Assembly (NCBI RefSeq): GCF_047675955.1
Contig: NC_132928.1
Span: 44,572,889 to 44,636,888 of the forward strand
Reading direction: 5' to 3'
Length of the DNA stretch: 64,000 nucleotides
Source: Chlorocebus sabaeus
Taxonomy: Eukaryota; Chordata; Mammalia; Primates; Cercopithecidae
Shown here piece by piece: positions 59,501 through 64,000 of this stretch. Numbering within the stretch: position 1 is the first letter of the stretch; every line of letters starts with the position of its first letter. The translations under genes were made by a program, and so were the position numbers. Below the pieces are notes generated by a model. That model saw nothing but the letters and a program-made list of their open reading frames with translations. It did not search any database and had not been told where the DNA came from.

Positions 59501-61061
59501 GATTTGATGGATGGATCCCAGGTTTTCCTTTTTGCTTTATGTTTTTATGTAAAAAGGCAACAATTCAGCAATAATTTATATTTATTTTGAATGTAATTTA
59601 TCATTTTATGTATCAACTTTGCCTTTTTAATACTTTTTTTTTTTTAAGAGACAGGGTCTTGCTATGTTGCCCAGGCTAGACTCAAACTCCTGGGCTCAAG
59701 CGATCCTGCCACATCAGCCTCCCAAGTAGCTGGGACTACAGGTGTATGTCAATGCCCCTGGCACCTTCTGAATACTTTCCTTAAGCAGATGTTAATTACT
59801 TTCCCTGAGGAAGTAAGGTTTGACCATAACATTCATATATAAATAATCAAGGATTGAATACCAGGCAAAATCTCATTATAGTATTGGATAGCTATCTCAG
59901 TTGTTTTCATGTTGTGATTTTTGGAAGGATACAGTTCTAAAATCTTACTTGCTGTCTTCCTTTCACTCAAAATGAAAAAACTGAGTGCTGTGATGAGAAA
60001 TAGGCAATGAGATAATAACATTGACCTTTTATCAGTTTCTCTGTCCAAGCTCTCAAGACTTTGTGTTGTTTGTCTTTGTTTTGTGATTACTGAAGACCCA
60101 CTATGTATCCAATACTGAGCACTCGGTAGAAATACAGGTATAAAAATGAAAGACATTGTCCTTAGGAACTTAGAATATAACTTGGGGAGAAAGGACTTTT
60201 ACACACATTAAGGAACTATAAGAAAAGAAAAAAATGACAGAACTTAATCAAACTCTGAGTAGTGTAGTGTAGTATTACCAACAATGAAATCTGTGAAGTG
60301 ACTGGCCCCAGATTCACAGATGGCTTCCTACAGGAGACAAAATAGAGTGTGACTTGAAGTTGAAGAAGGTAGAAAGGAAGTTCTGATTCAGCAGACAGTT
60401 AAATATGAAAATTACGTAAGTGAAGGACAGTGAAAATAGAATATAAGAATTAAGATTGGAGAGACAGGTTGAAATAATGTGTCAGGATTTAGACTTGAGA
60501 CAAATATATAGTTATAAAAGTATTTGGCTTGTAATTTTTAAGAGCATGCTAACTTTGTATGTGTATGTTGCAGGAAAGAGAAAAAGTAATGAAATGATCA
60601 CAAATTTAGGCAAGAAGCAAAAGACTGATGTCAGTACTGAACATCCTCCCTTTTATTACAACATTCACAGACACAGCATTAAAGGAATGAATATGCCAAA
60701 GTAAGACACCCAGTGAATGACAAAGTATATATTTTATATTTTAATAATATTGTGATTTAAATAAAAATACAAAACCTGATTATTTTTTCTTTTCTTTCCT
60801 TGTTGCAGGTTAAAGAAGTTTTTGTGCTATTTATCTCAAGCAGGCTTTCGAGTAAGCCGAACTCATTTTGACCCAATGGGTGTCCGCACAGATGCACCTC
60901 TGATGCAGTTTAAATCTATCCTTTTAAAGTACAGCACCCCCACCTACACTGGAGGACAGTCAGAAAGCCTTGTCCAGTCAGCATCTGAAGATACAGTAAC
61001 TGAAAGAGTTGAAATGTCAGTGAATGACAAAGCAGAAGCAAGTGGCTGCAGAAGATGGTAA
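23271..61061 (+). CDS. TRMT1L: TRMT1L, tRNA (guanine-N2)-dimethyltransferase-like protein, 15 coding exons
   Basis: Joined coding sequence: 23271-23511, 28171-28281, 29609-29722, 33463-33527, 35158-35287, 36698-36821, 37295-37374, 40533-40782, 41169-41381, 42957-43147, 52306-52384, 55966-56132, 57183-57245, 60574-60700, 60809-61061. The lengths sum to 2208 nt (735 residues plus stop), all reading frames join, and every intron is GT-AG. In order the protein has an Ala/Pro-rich N-terminus (about 28-75), a zinc-finger-like C123-C126-H142-H147, and a clean C2H2 finger C188-C191-H204-H208. It then has the SAM-binding loop D283-AFGAT-G289, the TRM1 catalytic motif D375-P-F-G378, a Cys cluster (C490, C493, C515, C517) and a bipartite basic stretch, K611-K626, that looks like a nuclear signal. 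Family knowledge: TRM1 enzymes make N2,N2-dimethylguanosine in tRNA, and TRMT1L is linked to position 27 of tRNA-Tyr. The start at 23271 has A at -3 and G at +4; a second in-frame ATG follows at 23280. The fit to TRMT1L is very strong. Confidence 0.97.
24721..25003 (+). repeat. Copy A of a diverged direct duplication in TRMT1L intron 1
   Basis: Aligns along its length with 26665-26940. The best core, from gcattagt to tgaaatgcatt, is about 45 bp with two mismatches. The right end reads agtcataactaggtaag. The family is not recognised. Confidence 0.75.
25616..25785 (+). repeat. Alu monomer / FLAM-like (plus)
   Basis: ccaggcacaagcctataccc to gcaagacaccatctct, a single monomer without poly(A). 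An old free monomer is likely. Confidence 0.8.
26665..26940 (+). repeat. Copy B of a diverged direct duplication in TRMT1L intron 1
   Basis: Partner of 24721-25003. Shared landmarks in order are gttcagca, atgttaaacat, gacttat, ggacaaatatgtaatgattg, and agtcataactgggtaag. Confidence 0.75.
27230..27920 (+). repeat. L2 LINE fragment
   Basis: gaagaatgaagttcaaacta and, near the end, gattgaaagttccttgaaga fit L2. It lies in TRMT1L intron 1 just before exon 2. Extent approximate. Confidence 0.55.
28171..28281 (+). CDS. TRMT1L: TRMT1L coding exon 2
   Basis: The acceptor is a long T tract ending ccag at 28170; the donor is gatgcag|gtattt. It encodes residues 81-118 ([20 protein letters not shown] and on), a short predicted helical linker between the disordered N-terminus and the zinc fingers. 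The reading phase (2 bases in, 1 base out) matches exons 1 and 3. Confidence 0.95.
29609..29722 (+). CDS. TRMT1L: TRMT1L coding exon 3 (first zinc-finger-like motif)
   Basis: Acceptor tttttaag|gc, donor gaag|gttagt. It encodes CPLC (C123, C126) followed by [11 protein letters not shown] (H142, H147). The C-x2-C-x15-H-x4-H spacing is looser than the classical C2H2 spacing, so metal binding is likely but not certain. Confidence 0.95.
30469..30764 (+). repeat. AluJ-like (plus) in old LINE sequence
   Basis: agaagtaaaag occurs at 30453-30463 and 30770-30780, a likely target-site duplication. Right monomer diverged (gtagtcgcaactgctagaga). Confidence 0.88.
30770..31110 (+). repeat. Old LINE-1-like fragment
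   Basis: Contains atattcattgcaatattagt and an L1 ORF2-end-like ccatgaaatattatgtaacc. The part before the Alu (30210-30465) appears to belong to the same element. Confidence 0.5.
31314..31608 (+). repeat. Young AluY of Old World monkey type (plus)
   Basis: Flanked by a perfect duplication, aagaatgtatgataaacc (31296-31313 and 31609-31626). It carries ggtggctcaagcctg, aaaaaactagccgggcgagg, ggcgtaaaccc and gctgagatccagccactg, changes typical of cercopithecoid AluYR copies and not of human AluY. Confidence 0.95.
31732..32018 (-). repeat. AluS-like (minus)
   Basis: Starts ttttttgagatggagtctcg and ends gagccaccgcccccgtcc. Only about 120 bp from the plus-strand AluY at 31314, so the two can form a long hairpin in the pre-mRNA. 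Confidence 0.93.
32050..33270 (+). repeat. Second copy of the ancient unnamed interspersed repeat (approximate)
   Basis: Landmarks include gagctggagaagagtgcatt, ctaagtggagatgtcaggta, ctggagttcaggaagaatgt and tatttaaagccataagatca, widely seen in mammalian genomes. The last 120 bp may be a MIR. Family unresolved. Confidence 0.5.
33463..33527 (+). CDS. TRMT1L: TRMT1L coding exon 4
   Basis: Short 65-nt exon between ttctag at 33462 and the donor gtgatc at 33528. It encodes [22 protein letters not shown], a Cys/His-rich linker between the two zinc-finger motifs. It leaves in phase 0. Confidence 0.93.
33528..35157 (+). other. TRMT1L intron 4
   Basis: Unusually free of Alu for this locus. I recognise no gene or repeat in it. 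Confidence 0.5.
35158..35287 (+). CDS. TRMT1L: TRMT1L coding exon 5 (C2H2 zinc finger)
   Basis: Acceptor tgatag at 35157, donor gcag|gtaagt. It encodes a textbook C-x2-C-x12-H-x3-H finger: C188, C191, H204, H208. Such fingers usually bind nucleic acid. TRMT1, the paralogue, is not known for an N-terminal finger of this kind, so it probably contributes TRMT1L-specific RNA recognition (inference). Confidence 0.95.
35288..36697 (+). other. TRMT1L intron 5
   Basis: AT-rich, no Alu and no recognised element. A short near-repeat, gaattattttgtgtt, occurs twice at its 3' end (36615 and 36651). Confidence 0.5.
36698..36821 (+). CDS. TRMT1L: TRMT1L coding exon 6
   Basis: Acceptor tcttag at 36697, donor atcg|gtaagc. 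It encodes residues 221-262, ending NPKMKLNR, where the methyltransferase fold begins. TRM1 proteins place their substrate-binding FxNPxxxxNRD-like segment here, and the FNPKMKLNR sequence fits that position. Confidence 0.95.
37295..37374 (+). CDS. TRMT1L: TRMT1L coding exon 7 (SAM-binding motif I)
   Basis: Acceptor ttctag at 37294, donor actg|gtaagt. It encodes [20 protein letters not shown] followed by D283-A-F-G-A-T, with G289 completed by exon 8. This D-x-x-x-x-x-G loop is where class I methyltransferases hold S-adenosylmethionine. Confidence 0.95.
38395..38540 (+). repeat. MIR fragment
   Basis: agcatggactgcagaaccag, gagttcaaatcccagcttta and ctcagtttgctcatc are MIR core and 3' landmarks. 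Confidence 0.85.
39022..39314 (-). repeat. AluS-like (minus)
   Basis: ttttgagacaggagtttcgc to gagccaccgcacccagct. It lies in the intron between exons 7 and 8. Confidence 0.93.
39752..40051 (-). repeat. AluJ-like (minus)
   Basis: ttttgttttgtttttgagat to gagccatcacacccggcc, with an internal change near the 3' end (ctcagctttgagatagaatc). A T-rich tract follows at 40056-40078. Confidence 0.88.
40533..40782 (+). CDS. TRMT1L: TRMT1L coding exon 8
   Basis: Acceptor cctaag at 40532, donor ttcat|gtaagt. It encodes the helix after motif I ([11 protein letters not shown]), the [11 protein letters not shown] strand whose acidic residues normally contact the SAM ribose, a charged insert ([19 protein letters not shown]), and [17 protein letters not shown] leading into the catalytic strand. 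Confidence 0.96.
41169..41381 (+). CDS. TRMT1L: TRMT1L coding exon 9 (catalytic DPFG motif)
   Basis: Acceptor ttttag at 41168, donor gcaag|gtacca. It begins with H373-L-D375-P-F-G-T, the TRM1 family catalytic motif, then runs to the conserved [16 protein letters not shown] segment. The motif residues are intact, so the enzyme looks competent. Confidence 0.96.
41705..41961 (+). repeat. Rearranged Alu (plus) with inverted head and hairpin
   Basis: Starts with a minus-strand piece (gccgtgttgcccagg, 41727-41741), then runs plus strand from cctggccaacatggtgaaac to gactctgcctcag. Inside it ctgtaatcg (41824-41832) is followed by its own reverse complement (41839-41847). Confidence 0.8.
42957..43147 (+). 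CDS. TRMT1L: TRMT1L coding exon 10
   Basis: Acceptor attatag at 42956, donor gaag|gtaaat. It encodes a hydrophobic core segment ([16 protein letters not shown]) and the C490-Q-W-C493 pair, likely half of the metal-binding cluster seen in the C-terminal half of TRM1 proteins. Confidence 0.95.
43750..45320 (-). repeat. LINE-1-like sequence, antisense, fragmented
   Basis: Phrases such as ttctattctgttccagtggt then tgtctatcatactgttttga read as the minus strand of L1 ORF2. Interrupted by the Alu at 44332. Boundaries are approximate. Confidence 0.5.
44332..44628 (-). repeat. AluS-like (minus) with target-site duplication
   Basis: cctctagtgctttct lies at 44317-44331 and again at 44629-44643, perfect on both sides. 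It is inserted in antisense L1-like sequence. Confidence 0.95.
45337..45632 (-). repeat. AluS/Y-like (minus)
   Basis: T15 tract then gtgacagagtctcgttctgt, ending gagccaccgtgcccagcct. Retains many CpGs. Confidence 0.93.
46281..46570 (+). repeat. AluS-like (plus) with target-site duplication
   Basis: aaaagtcaaatag at 46268-46280 and 46571-46583. A small insertion is present in the right arm (gagaatcaccacttgaaccc). Confidence 0.95.
46850..47400 (+). repeat. Ancient interspersed repeat (family unsure) split by an Alu monomer
   Basis: ttgctgtgtaacaaatcact and tttctatgagtcaagaatct before the Alu monomer, then acctaatctcaaagtaatac and gggtatgaataccaagaggc after it. These are common mammalian repeat phrases I cannot assign to a named family. 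Confidence 0.45.
47003..47163 (+). repeat. Alu right-monomer fragment (plus)
   Basis: gtgtgcccttagtcccagct to an A23 tail (47141-47163). 5' truncated. Confidence 0.88.
47402..47528 (+). repeat. Alu left-monomer / FLAM (plus)
   Basis: catggtggctcatacctgta to ccctgtctctacaaaaataa. A monomer ending in a short A-rich tail. Confidence 0.85.
47820..48170 (-). repeat. L1-like antisense fragment
   Basis: ggtattattccattgtcttc, then caatgagaagtctgctgctg, is a recurrent antisense LINE phrase. Boundaries and subfamily uncertain. Confidence 0.4.
48215..48830 (-). repeat. Older Alu (minus) split by a younger Alu
   Basis: Outer parts are 48215-48377 and 48688-48830. They join at the linker aacttttgtattttttagtg to give one full Alu once the inner copy is removed. 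Confidence 0.93.
48378..48687 (-). repeat. Young AluY (minus) nested in an older Alu
   Basis: The target-site duplication taacttttgt lies at 48368-48377 and 48688-48697. The element has a T28 tract and an intact end, caccgcgcccggcc; its ttacaggcttgagcc is typical of Old World monkey AluY. Confidence 0.95.
48907..49201 (-). repeat. AluS-like (minus)
   Basis: ttttaagacggagtctcgct to gagccaccacacctggcc. Confidence 0.93.
49795..50088 (+). repeat. AluY-like (plus)
   Basis: ggccaggcatagtggctcac to a tail of repeated AAAAT units. Flanks ataaaccaacagattt and ataaaccaatggattt form a target-site duplication with two mismatches. Confidence 0.93.
50100..52100 (+). other. TRMT1L intron 10, Alu-free 3' part
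   Basis: No Alu and no open coding potential. Some of it may be old repeat, but I cannot name any. Confidence 0.4.
52112..52170. repeat. Degenerate (TA/TG)n simple repeat
   Basis: Mixed atatat, gtgtgtgtgcgtgt and acatatatatgcatacata, about 140 bp upstream of TRMT1L exon 11. Confidence 0.75.
52306..52384 (+). CDS. TRMT1L: TRMT1L coding exon 11
   Basis: Acceptor tttacag at 52305, donor ctgtg|gtatgt. It encodes [20 protein letters not shown], continuing the Cys cluster with C515 and C517, then ELGPLW. The preceding intron is the longest in the gene, about 9.2 kb, and is packed with Alu and LINE sequence. Confidence 0.95.
52908..53204 (-). repeat. AluS-like (minus)
   Basis: T8 tract, gagatagagtctcgctcgtt to gagccaccacgccctgcc. 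First of three minus-strand Alus in about 1.4 kb. Confidence 0.92.
53262..53550 (-). repeat. AluS-like (minus)
   Basis: tttttttttgagacagtttc to gagctactgcacccagcc. Confidence 0.92.
54010..54300 (-). repeat. AluS-like (minus) with target-site duplication
   Basis: ctgaattctt flanks both sides (54000-54009 and 54300-54309). The A-tail equivalent is a mixed T/A tract. Confidence 0.93.
54590..54749 (+). repeat. Alu with monomer-to-monomer internal deletion (plus)
   Basis: Left-arm start ggccaggcacagtggctcac runs to ctttgggaggctgaggcagg and then continues directly as the right arm (agaatggcgtgaaccc), losing about 135 bp. Confidence 0.88.
54822..54945 (+). repeat. FLAM-like Alu monomer (plus)
   Basis: cccagcacagttgcacacat to gaccctgtctcttaataa. 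Flanks agattatatagcta and agattacataacta look like an aged target-site duplication. Confidence 0.82.
55190..55345 (+). repeat. L2/MIR-like 3' fragment
   Basis: gtctagatttataggctttt to tatgagagctcaataaatta, an L2-style end. Confidence 0.5.
55462..55569 (+). repeat. 54-bp tandem duplication
   Basis: Units at 55462-55515 and 55516-55569, sharing gattcttattgacttaagtt and differing at two positions. Confidence 0.9.
55632..55815 (+). repeat. Alu (plus) lacking most of the right monomer
   Basis: ggccaggcatgtggtatctc to the linker, then a jump to actccagcctaggcaacagg. Confidence 0.85.
55966..56132 (+). CDS. TRMT1L: TRMT1L coding exon 12
   Basis: Acceptor tttcag at 55965, donor caag|gtgact. It encodes [20 protein letters not shown] and the helical segment that follows, to residue 589. 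This is the C-terminal TRM1 domain that helps to grip the tRNA. Confidence 0.95.
56375..56664 (-). repeat. AluJ-like (minus)
   Basis: tttttttggatactgggtct to caccatgcgctgac. Strongly diverged, about 240 bp downstream of exon 12. Confidence 0.87.
57183..57245 (+). CDS. TRMT1L: TRMT1L coding exon 13
   Basis: 63-nt exon after a pure T10 tract ending ag at 57182; donor caag|gtatgt. It encodes [20 protein letters not shown], a polar low-complexity insert. Its length is a multiple of 3, so skipping it would keep the frame. Confidence 0.93.
58110..58403 (+). repeat. AluS-like (plus) with target-site duplication
   Basis: attagattt lies at 58101-58109 and 58404-58412. A-tail of about 18. Confidence 0.93.
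58538..58664 (+). repeat. Alu monomer fragment (plus)
   Basis: gagcacagtagcacacacct to agactccatctt and an A17 tail. Contains a small local duplication (gtgtgaggattgtgtgag). Confidence 0.82.
58835..59300 (+). mobile_element. 5'-truncated LINE-1 (end of ORF2 plus 3' UTR)
   Basis: Typical L1 landmarks in order: gattgcagtgctattcacaa, tactatggaataatatgcgg, gcaacatggatggagctcta, cttataagtgggagctaaac and acccatgtaacaaacctaca. The reading frame is broken and the element is far too short to be active. In TRMT1L intron 13. Confidence 0.92.
59633..59762 (-). repeat. FLAM-like Alu monomer (minus)
   Basis: T-rich start, agagacagggtcttgctatg to aatgcccctggc, single monomer. Confidence 0.85.
60574..60700 (+). 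CDS. TRMT1L: TRMT1L coding exon 14 (nuclear-signal-like stretch)
   Basis: Acceptor ttgcag at 60573, donor ccaaa|gtaaga. It encodes [19 protein letters not shown], two basic clusters 9-10 residues apart that look like a bipartite nuclear localisation signal. TRMT1L has been reported as nuclear/nucleolar, which fits. Confidence 0.95.
60809..61061 (+). CDS. TRMT1L: TRMT1L terminal coding exon 15
   Basis: Acceptor ttgcag at 60808; the stop TAA is at 61059-61061. It encodes the [20 protein letters not shown] segment, conserved at the C-terminal end of TRM1 proteins, then a less conserved Ser/Glu-rich tail ending GCRRW. Confidence 0.96.
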
Positions 61062-61162
61062 ACGTAGAAAAGAGTTGGTTCTCAGGTGTCTGTATAGATG
61101 GCCTAATAGTTCTCTATACCAACTGTAGTTCTTTTTCTGTTCTTTCAATTCAGTGGAGTAAA

Positions 61163-61168
61163 AATAAA
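61163..61168 (+). terminator. TRMT1L: Candidate proximal poly(A) signal of TRMT1L
   Basis: AATAAA about 100 nt after the stop codon. If used it would give a very short 3' UTR. The downstream GU-rich element is weak. Confidence 0.3.
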
Positions 61169-63143
61169 AAAACAGTGTCATTTTCATTCAGAAACTGAGC
61201 AGTTTCTAACTTAGCTGGTTTGGGAGCTTTGCTTTCCAAGTTCTTTTTGTTTTAAGGCAAACTTAAAATTTTAATGGAAACATTTCATATGAAGCCAAGT
61301 CTCACTGAGATCACCCTACTGCTTAATAATTCGGAAAATTTTCACATGCAAAGTGTTTGGAATTTTATGTATGTTATGAAAGCTATCTTTTACAGTTCTT
61401 CATCACATCTCTGCTTAAACTGATTCATGATGTTTGTGTTTTCCTATTTGTAGTGTACAAAATGAAGCTGAAGGCTCACATATTAAAATGACCCTGAATA
61501 GAATAGGAAGAACAATGTTCTTACAGGTCATAAATGTTTTTCACAATTAGAAAACTAAAATATGTACCCATTTTTAAGAAATCATACTTCTCCCCACATT
61601 GATCTTTTCATTTCTTACTAGCTTTTGAGAAATTAAATACTTGCCTGAGATAGAAATACTTTATTTTTATAACTTTAGGGTCTAAATGAGTAAACTTCAA
61701 AGTAAGATTTTGTCAAAATAAATTGAGACCATTGTTCTAATACTTGTTCATGAGCACTGAAATCCTGAAGAGGGGAGATTTGGTTATAAATTAAACAGGT
61801 TGGGTGATCTTAAGTGCCTCAGTTAATGCACGTACAGTATTCATTTGATTGGTTGTACTACCTCTCAGAAGTAAAATTTGTCACCTTATGGAGTGAGAGT
61901 TTTTGGGTTTGGGGGTTGTTTTGTTGTTGTTTGGTTTAGTATTTTTGGTTCTGTATTTGTATAAATTTTTTGTATAATTAGCCCAGGCTGATGTAACTAT
62001 AAAAATTAGTAGAAAAAAAAAATTGTTTCCTTAATGGAATTTTTACTTCATTTGAATATAAGATTTTGGATGAAAGGATTTGGTTTAAAGTTTGGGTTTT
62101 TGTCTCAAGGATTTAATCCATATTTATCCGTAAATATTTCTTAAGGGATGTAACTTTTTACAAACATTAAGTCAGGGGTTGGGGGAGGAGGGGGTGGTAA
62201 TTATTATAACTGAAAGGTTTAAATATACTACCTAAGAAAAAAGTACTTCTGTGACATATACAAAAAAATCTGGTGGATGGGCATTAGATGAATATAGAAT
62301 ATTAGTTTTGCAGAAATGAAAGAAAATCTCTTTGTGCTATTATAGCATATTCCCAAGACAGTTTATTTTCCTTTCTCCAATTAATGTGGTCATAAATTTC
62401 AGTAAAATCAAGAAATAGGTGAAGTGCAAGCTAGTTTCTATAATGACCATTAAAAAAATTCTGCTCTGTAATTCTTGCCAGTTAAAATTATAACCTACAA
62501 ATGAGCAGAATTAGTTTTTTGTTCATATTATTAAAAATAAAAATTAGTATAAATCCAGGAGGCAAACTATCCTAGCACTCAGATTATCTGATTTAATACA
62601 TATTATTGAATATCAGTCCCAAATTTTGCTAAATGCTTATCAGCATGATATATGTTGATCAATGATGAGTAGGGCTTAATGCAAAGATCCTAATTTAATT
62701 TTAAAAACCTGTAAATTACTGTTATCTAAAATATATGTGTATATTAATTTCACATATAAAGGCAGATTTTTCAAAGAAAAATTTGATAGGAGGTAGTTTA
62801 GAACTCTGTGATCAGGTACTACATCAACCAAAAGAGGAAATACTTTAAAAATTCCATTTAGCAACCTGAGCAATCGTATTCTCGTAACAATAGTAGTAAT
62901 TTGGGACACTGCAAATGTTTATCACGTTGTAAAGTTACATCAGTTGTATCCTTTCATTAAAACTTGATAAACAAAAGAACCAGTTAAGGAAACCAGTGTG
63001 TTGACTCTGCTAGTTGCTAATGTTAATACTCTAGCCATACACTCAGGAAATGGGAGAGGTAACCAAGGGATGGGTTTGGGGGTCACTGTGGTGGACTTGG
63101 GGCAAAACTCCACTTCTACTGACTTCCACAAGACTCCACTCTG

Positions 63144-63149
63144 AATAAA
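63144..63149 (+). terminator. TRMT1L: Candidate distal poly(A) signal of TRMT1L
   Basis: AATAAA followed within 15 nt by gtgtgatattctggttg, a GU-rich downstream element. This is a better match than the proximal hexamers at 61163 and 61717. Use is inferred, not shown. Confidence 0.4.
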
Positions 63150-63165
63150 TGTGTGATATTCTGGT

Positions 63166-64000
63166 TGCCCAAAATTAGAACTAATTCAACACATTTGGTG
63201 AGCCCAAAAGGTCTAGGAATTTCTTTCTGCACTGTACAACTGCTCTGGTAAATGGCCCCAGATTACTCTAGAGAATGCTAAGAGATACATAATACATACT
63301 TGTGATATGTCAGAGTCCTTTCTCCAAGGCCTCCAGAAATTGAATTAAGTCAGACCTGAAAATTAGATAAGGGCTCATGATTACTATAGTGGCTCAAGTC
63401 AGACAGTTTTTAGTAACATAAACCAAATAGGACTATCCATTTTCGTTCTTTAGATCACATGATCCTTCAGCCAAAGCCAGACCTCATGTTAGACTATACT
63501 GATTATCCTGTGGTTCCTGCTGTCTATTACAGTAACCATGCCCACCTTTCTAGTCTAGCAATTGAATGCACTACTTTGTCTCTGACACAATACAGTCTTG
63601 AAAATGCACATTGAATCATGGAGTGCATTTCCACTGAAGCATCTCCCACTGGCATCTCTGGCCTACAGACAGACTATACAGCTTTTCAGGAGTGCTGGTG
63701 ATCTGCTCACCAAGTGTTTTTCTCAATGCCTTGGTAAAGAGAGTTGACTGGACTCTTATGAGGGATACAGTTAGAGGATCACTCATATGAAACCCTCCCC
63801 AACATGGCCCCTCTTCTTTGATTTCTTTTCTCTACATCATACCAAGGAGTTTCTAGCATATCATCTCTAATTTAGATGAGCCACTGCTGAGTCAAAATGT
63901 CTTTCCACCAAGTAAAAAGGACTACTTCGAGCTGTTCAGTCTGATAGACTGAGCCAAAATCTCTGCTATAGGTTTACCCATAATAATCATTTGACCCAAT
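63166..64000. other. Region downstream of TRMT1L
   Basis: No exon, RNA gene or named repeat is recognised. Composition is more even (less AT-rich) than the 3' UTR. Confidence 0.4.

Larger units (their letters stand above)
61062..63165 (+). other. TRMT1L: TRMT1L 3' UTR (probable extent) with alternative poly(A) signals
   Basis: AT-rich, repeat-poor sequence without a plausible coding region follows the stop codon. AATAAA hexamers occur at 61163, 61717 and 63144; the last is followed by a GT-rich stretch, so it is my preferred distal poly(A) signal. The low repeat density compared with the introns suggests real UTR. The exact cleavage sites are inferred. Confidence 0.5.

Noticed and set aside
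1..64000. CRISPR arrays, bacterial operons, tRNA, rRNA, U6 or Y RNA genes
   Set aside because: No regular spaced repeats, no tRNA A/B box pair outside Alu/MIR, and no small-RNA sequence recognised. The window is plainly primate nuclear DNA.

Overview
This is nuclear DNA from an Old World monkey (or a close catarrhine primate). Three things show this: split genes with GT-AG introns, about 40 Alu copies, and L1, L2, MIR, Tigger1 and MLT1 relics. Two young Alu copies (31314-31608 and 48378-48687) carry substitutions typical of macaque/baboon AluY lineages rather than human AluY. The species itself cannot be fixed from this window alone.

Two protein-coding genes lie head to head across a CpG-rich shared promoter (about 22.4-23.5 kb). 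On the minus strand is the 5' part of SWT1, a PIN-domain RNA endoribonuclease homologue. One non-coding and four coding exons (22688 down to 4840) encode the first 322 residues; the PIN domain and C-terminus lie beyond position 1. On the plus strand is all of TRMT1L, the TRM1-like tRNA guanosine N2-methyltransferase. Its 15 coding exons from 23271 to 61061 join without a frame break into 735 codons plus stop. A 3' UTR of up to about 2.1 kb follows.

Layout: 1-4.8 kb is SWT1 intron, with Alus, an L2 remnant, a 44-bp tandem repeat and a striking 96-bp inverted duplication flanked by an 18-bp direct repeat. 4.8-22.7 kb holds SWT1 exons 5 to 1, an RPL22 processed pseudogene (8.2-10.2 kb), a nearly full-length Tigger1 DNA transposon (14.6-17.4 kb) lying inside an older repeat, and an MLT1 LTR (20.7-21.2 kb). 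23.3-61.1 kb is TRMT1L with repeat-rich introns, including a diverged 280-bp direct duplication in intron 1. 61.1-64 kb is 3' UTR and flank.

Both genes act in RNA metabolism: tRNA modification for TRMT1L and nuclear RNA surveillance for SWT1. The divergent arrangement suggests shared transcriptional control. I found no new gene system, CRISPR array, tRNA or rRNA gene. The observations most worth checking are small-scale rearrangements: a templated insertion, template-switch hairpins, and a two-copy repeat of unknown family.
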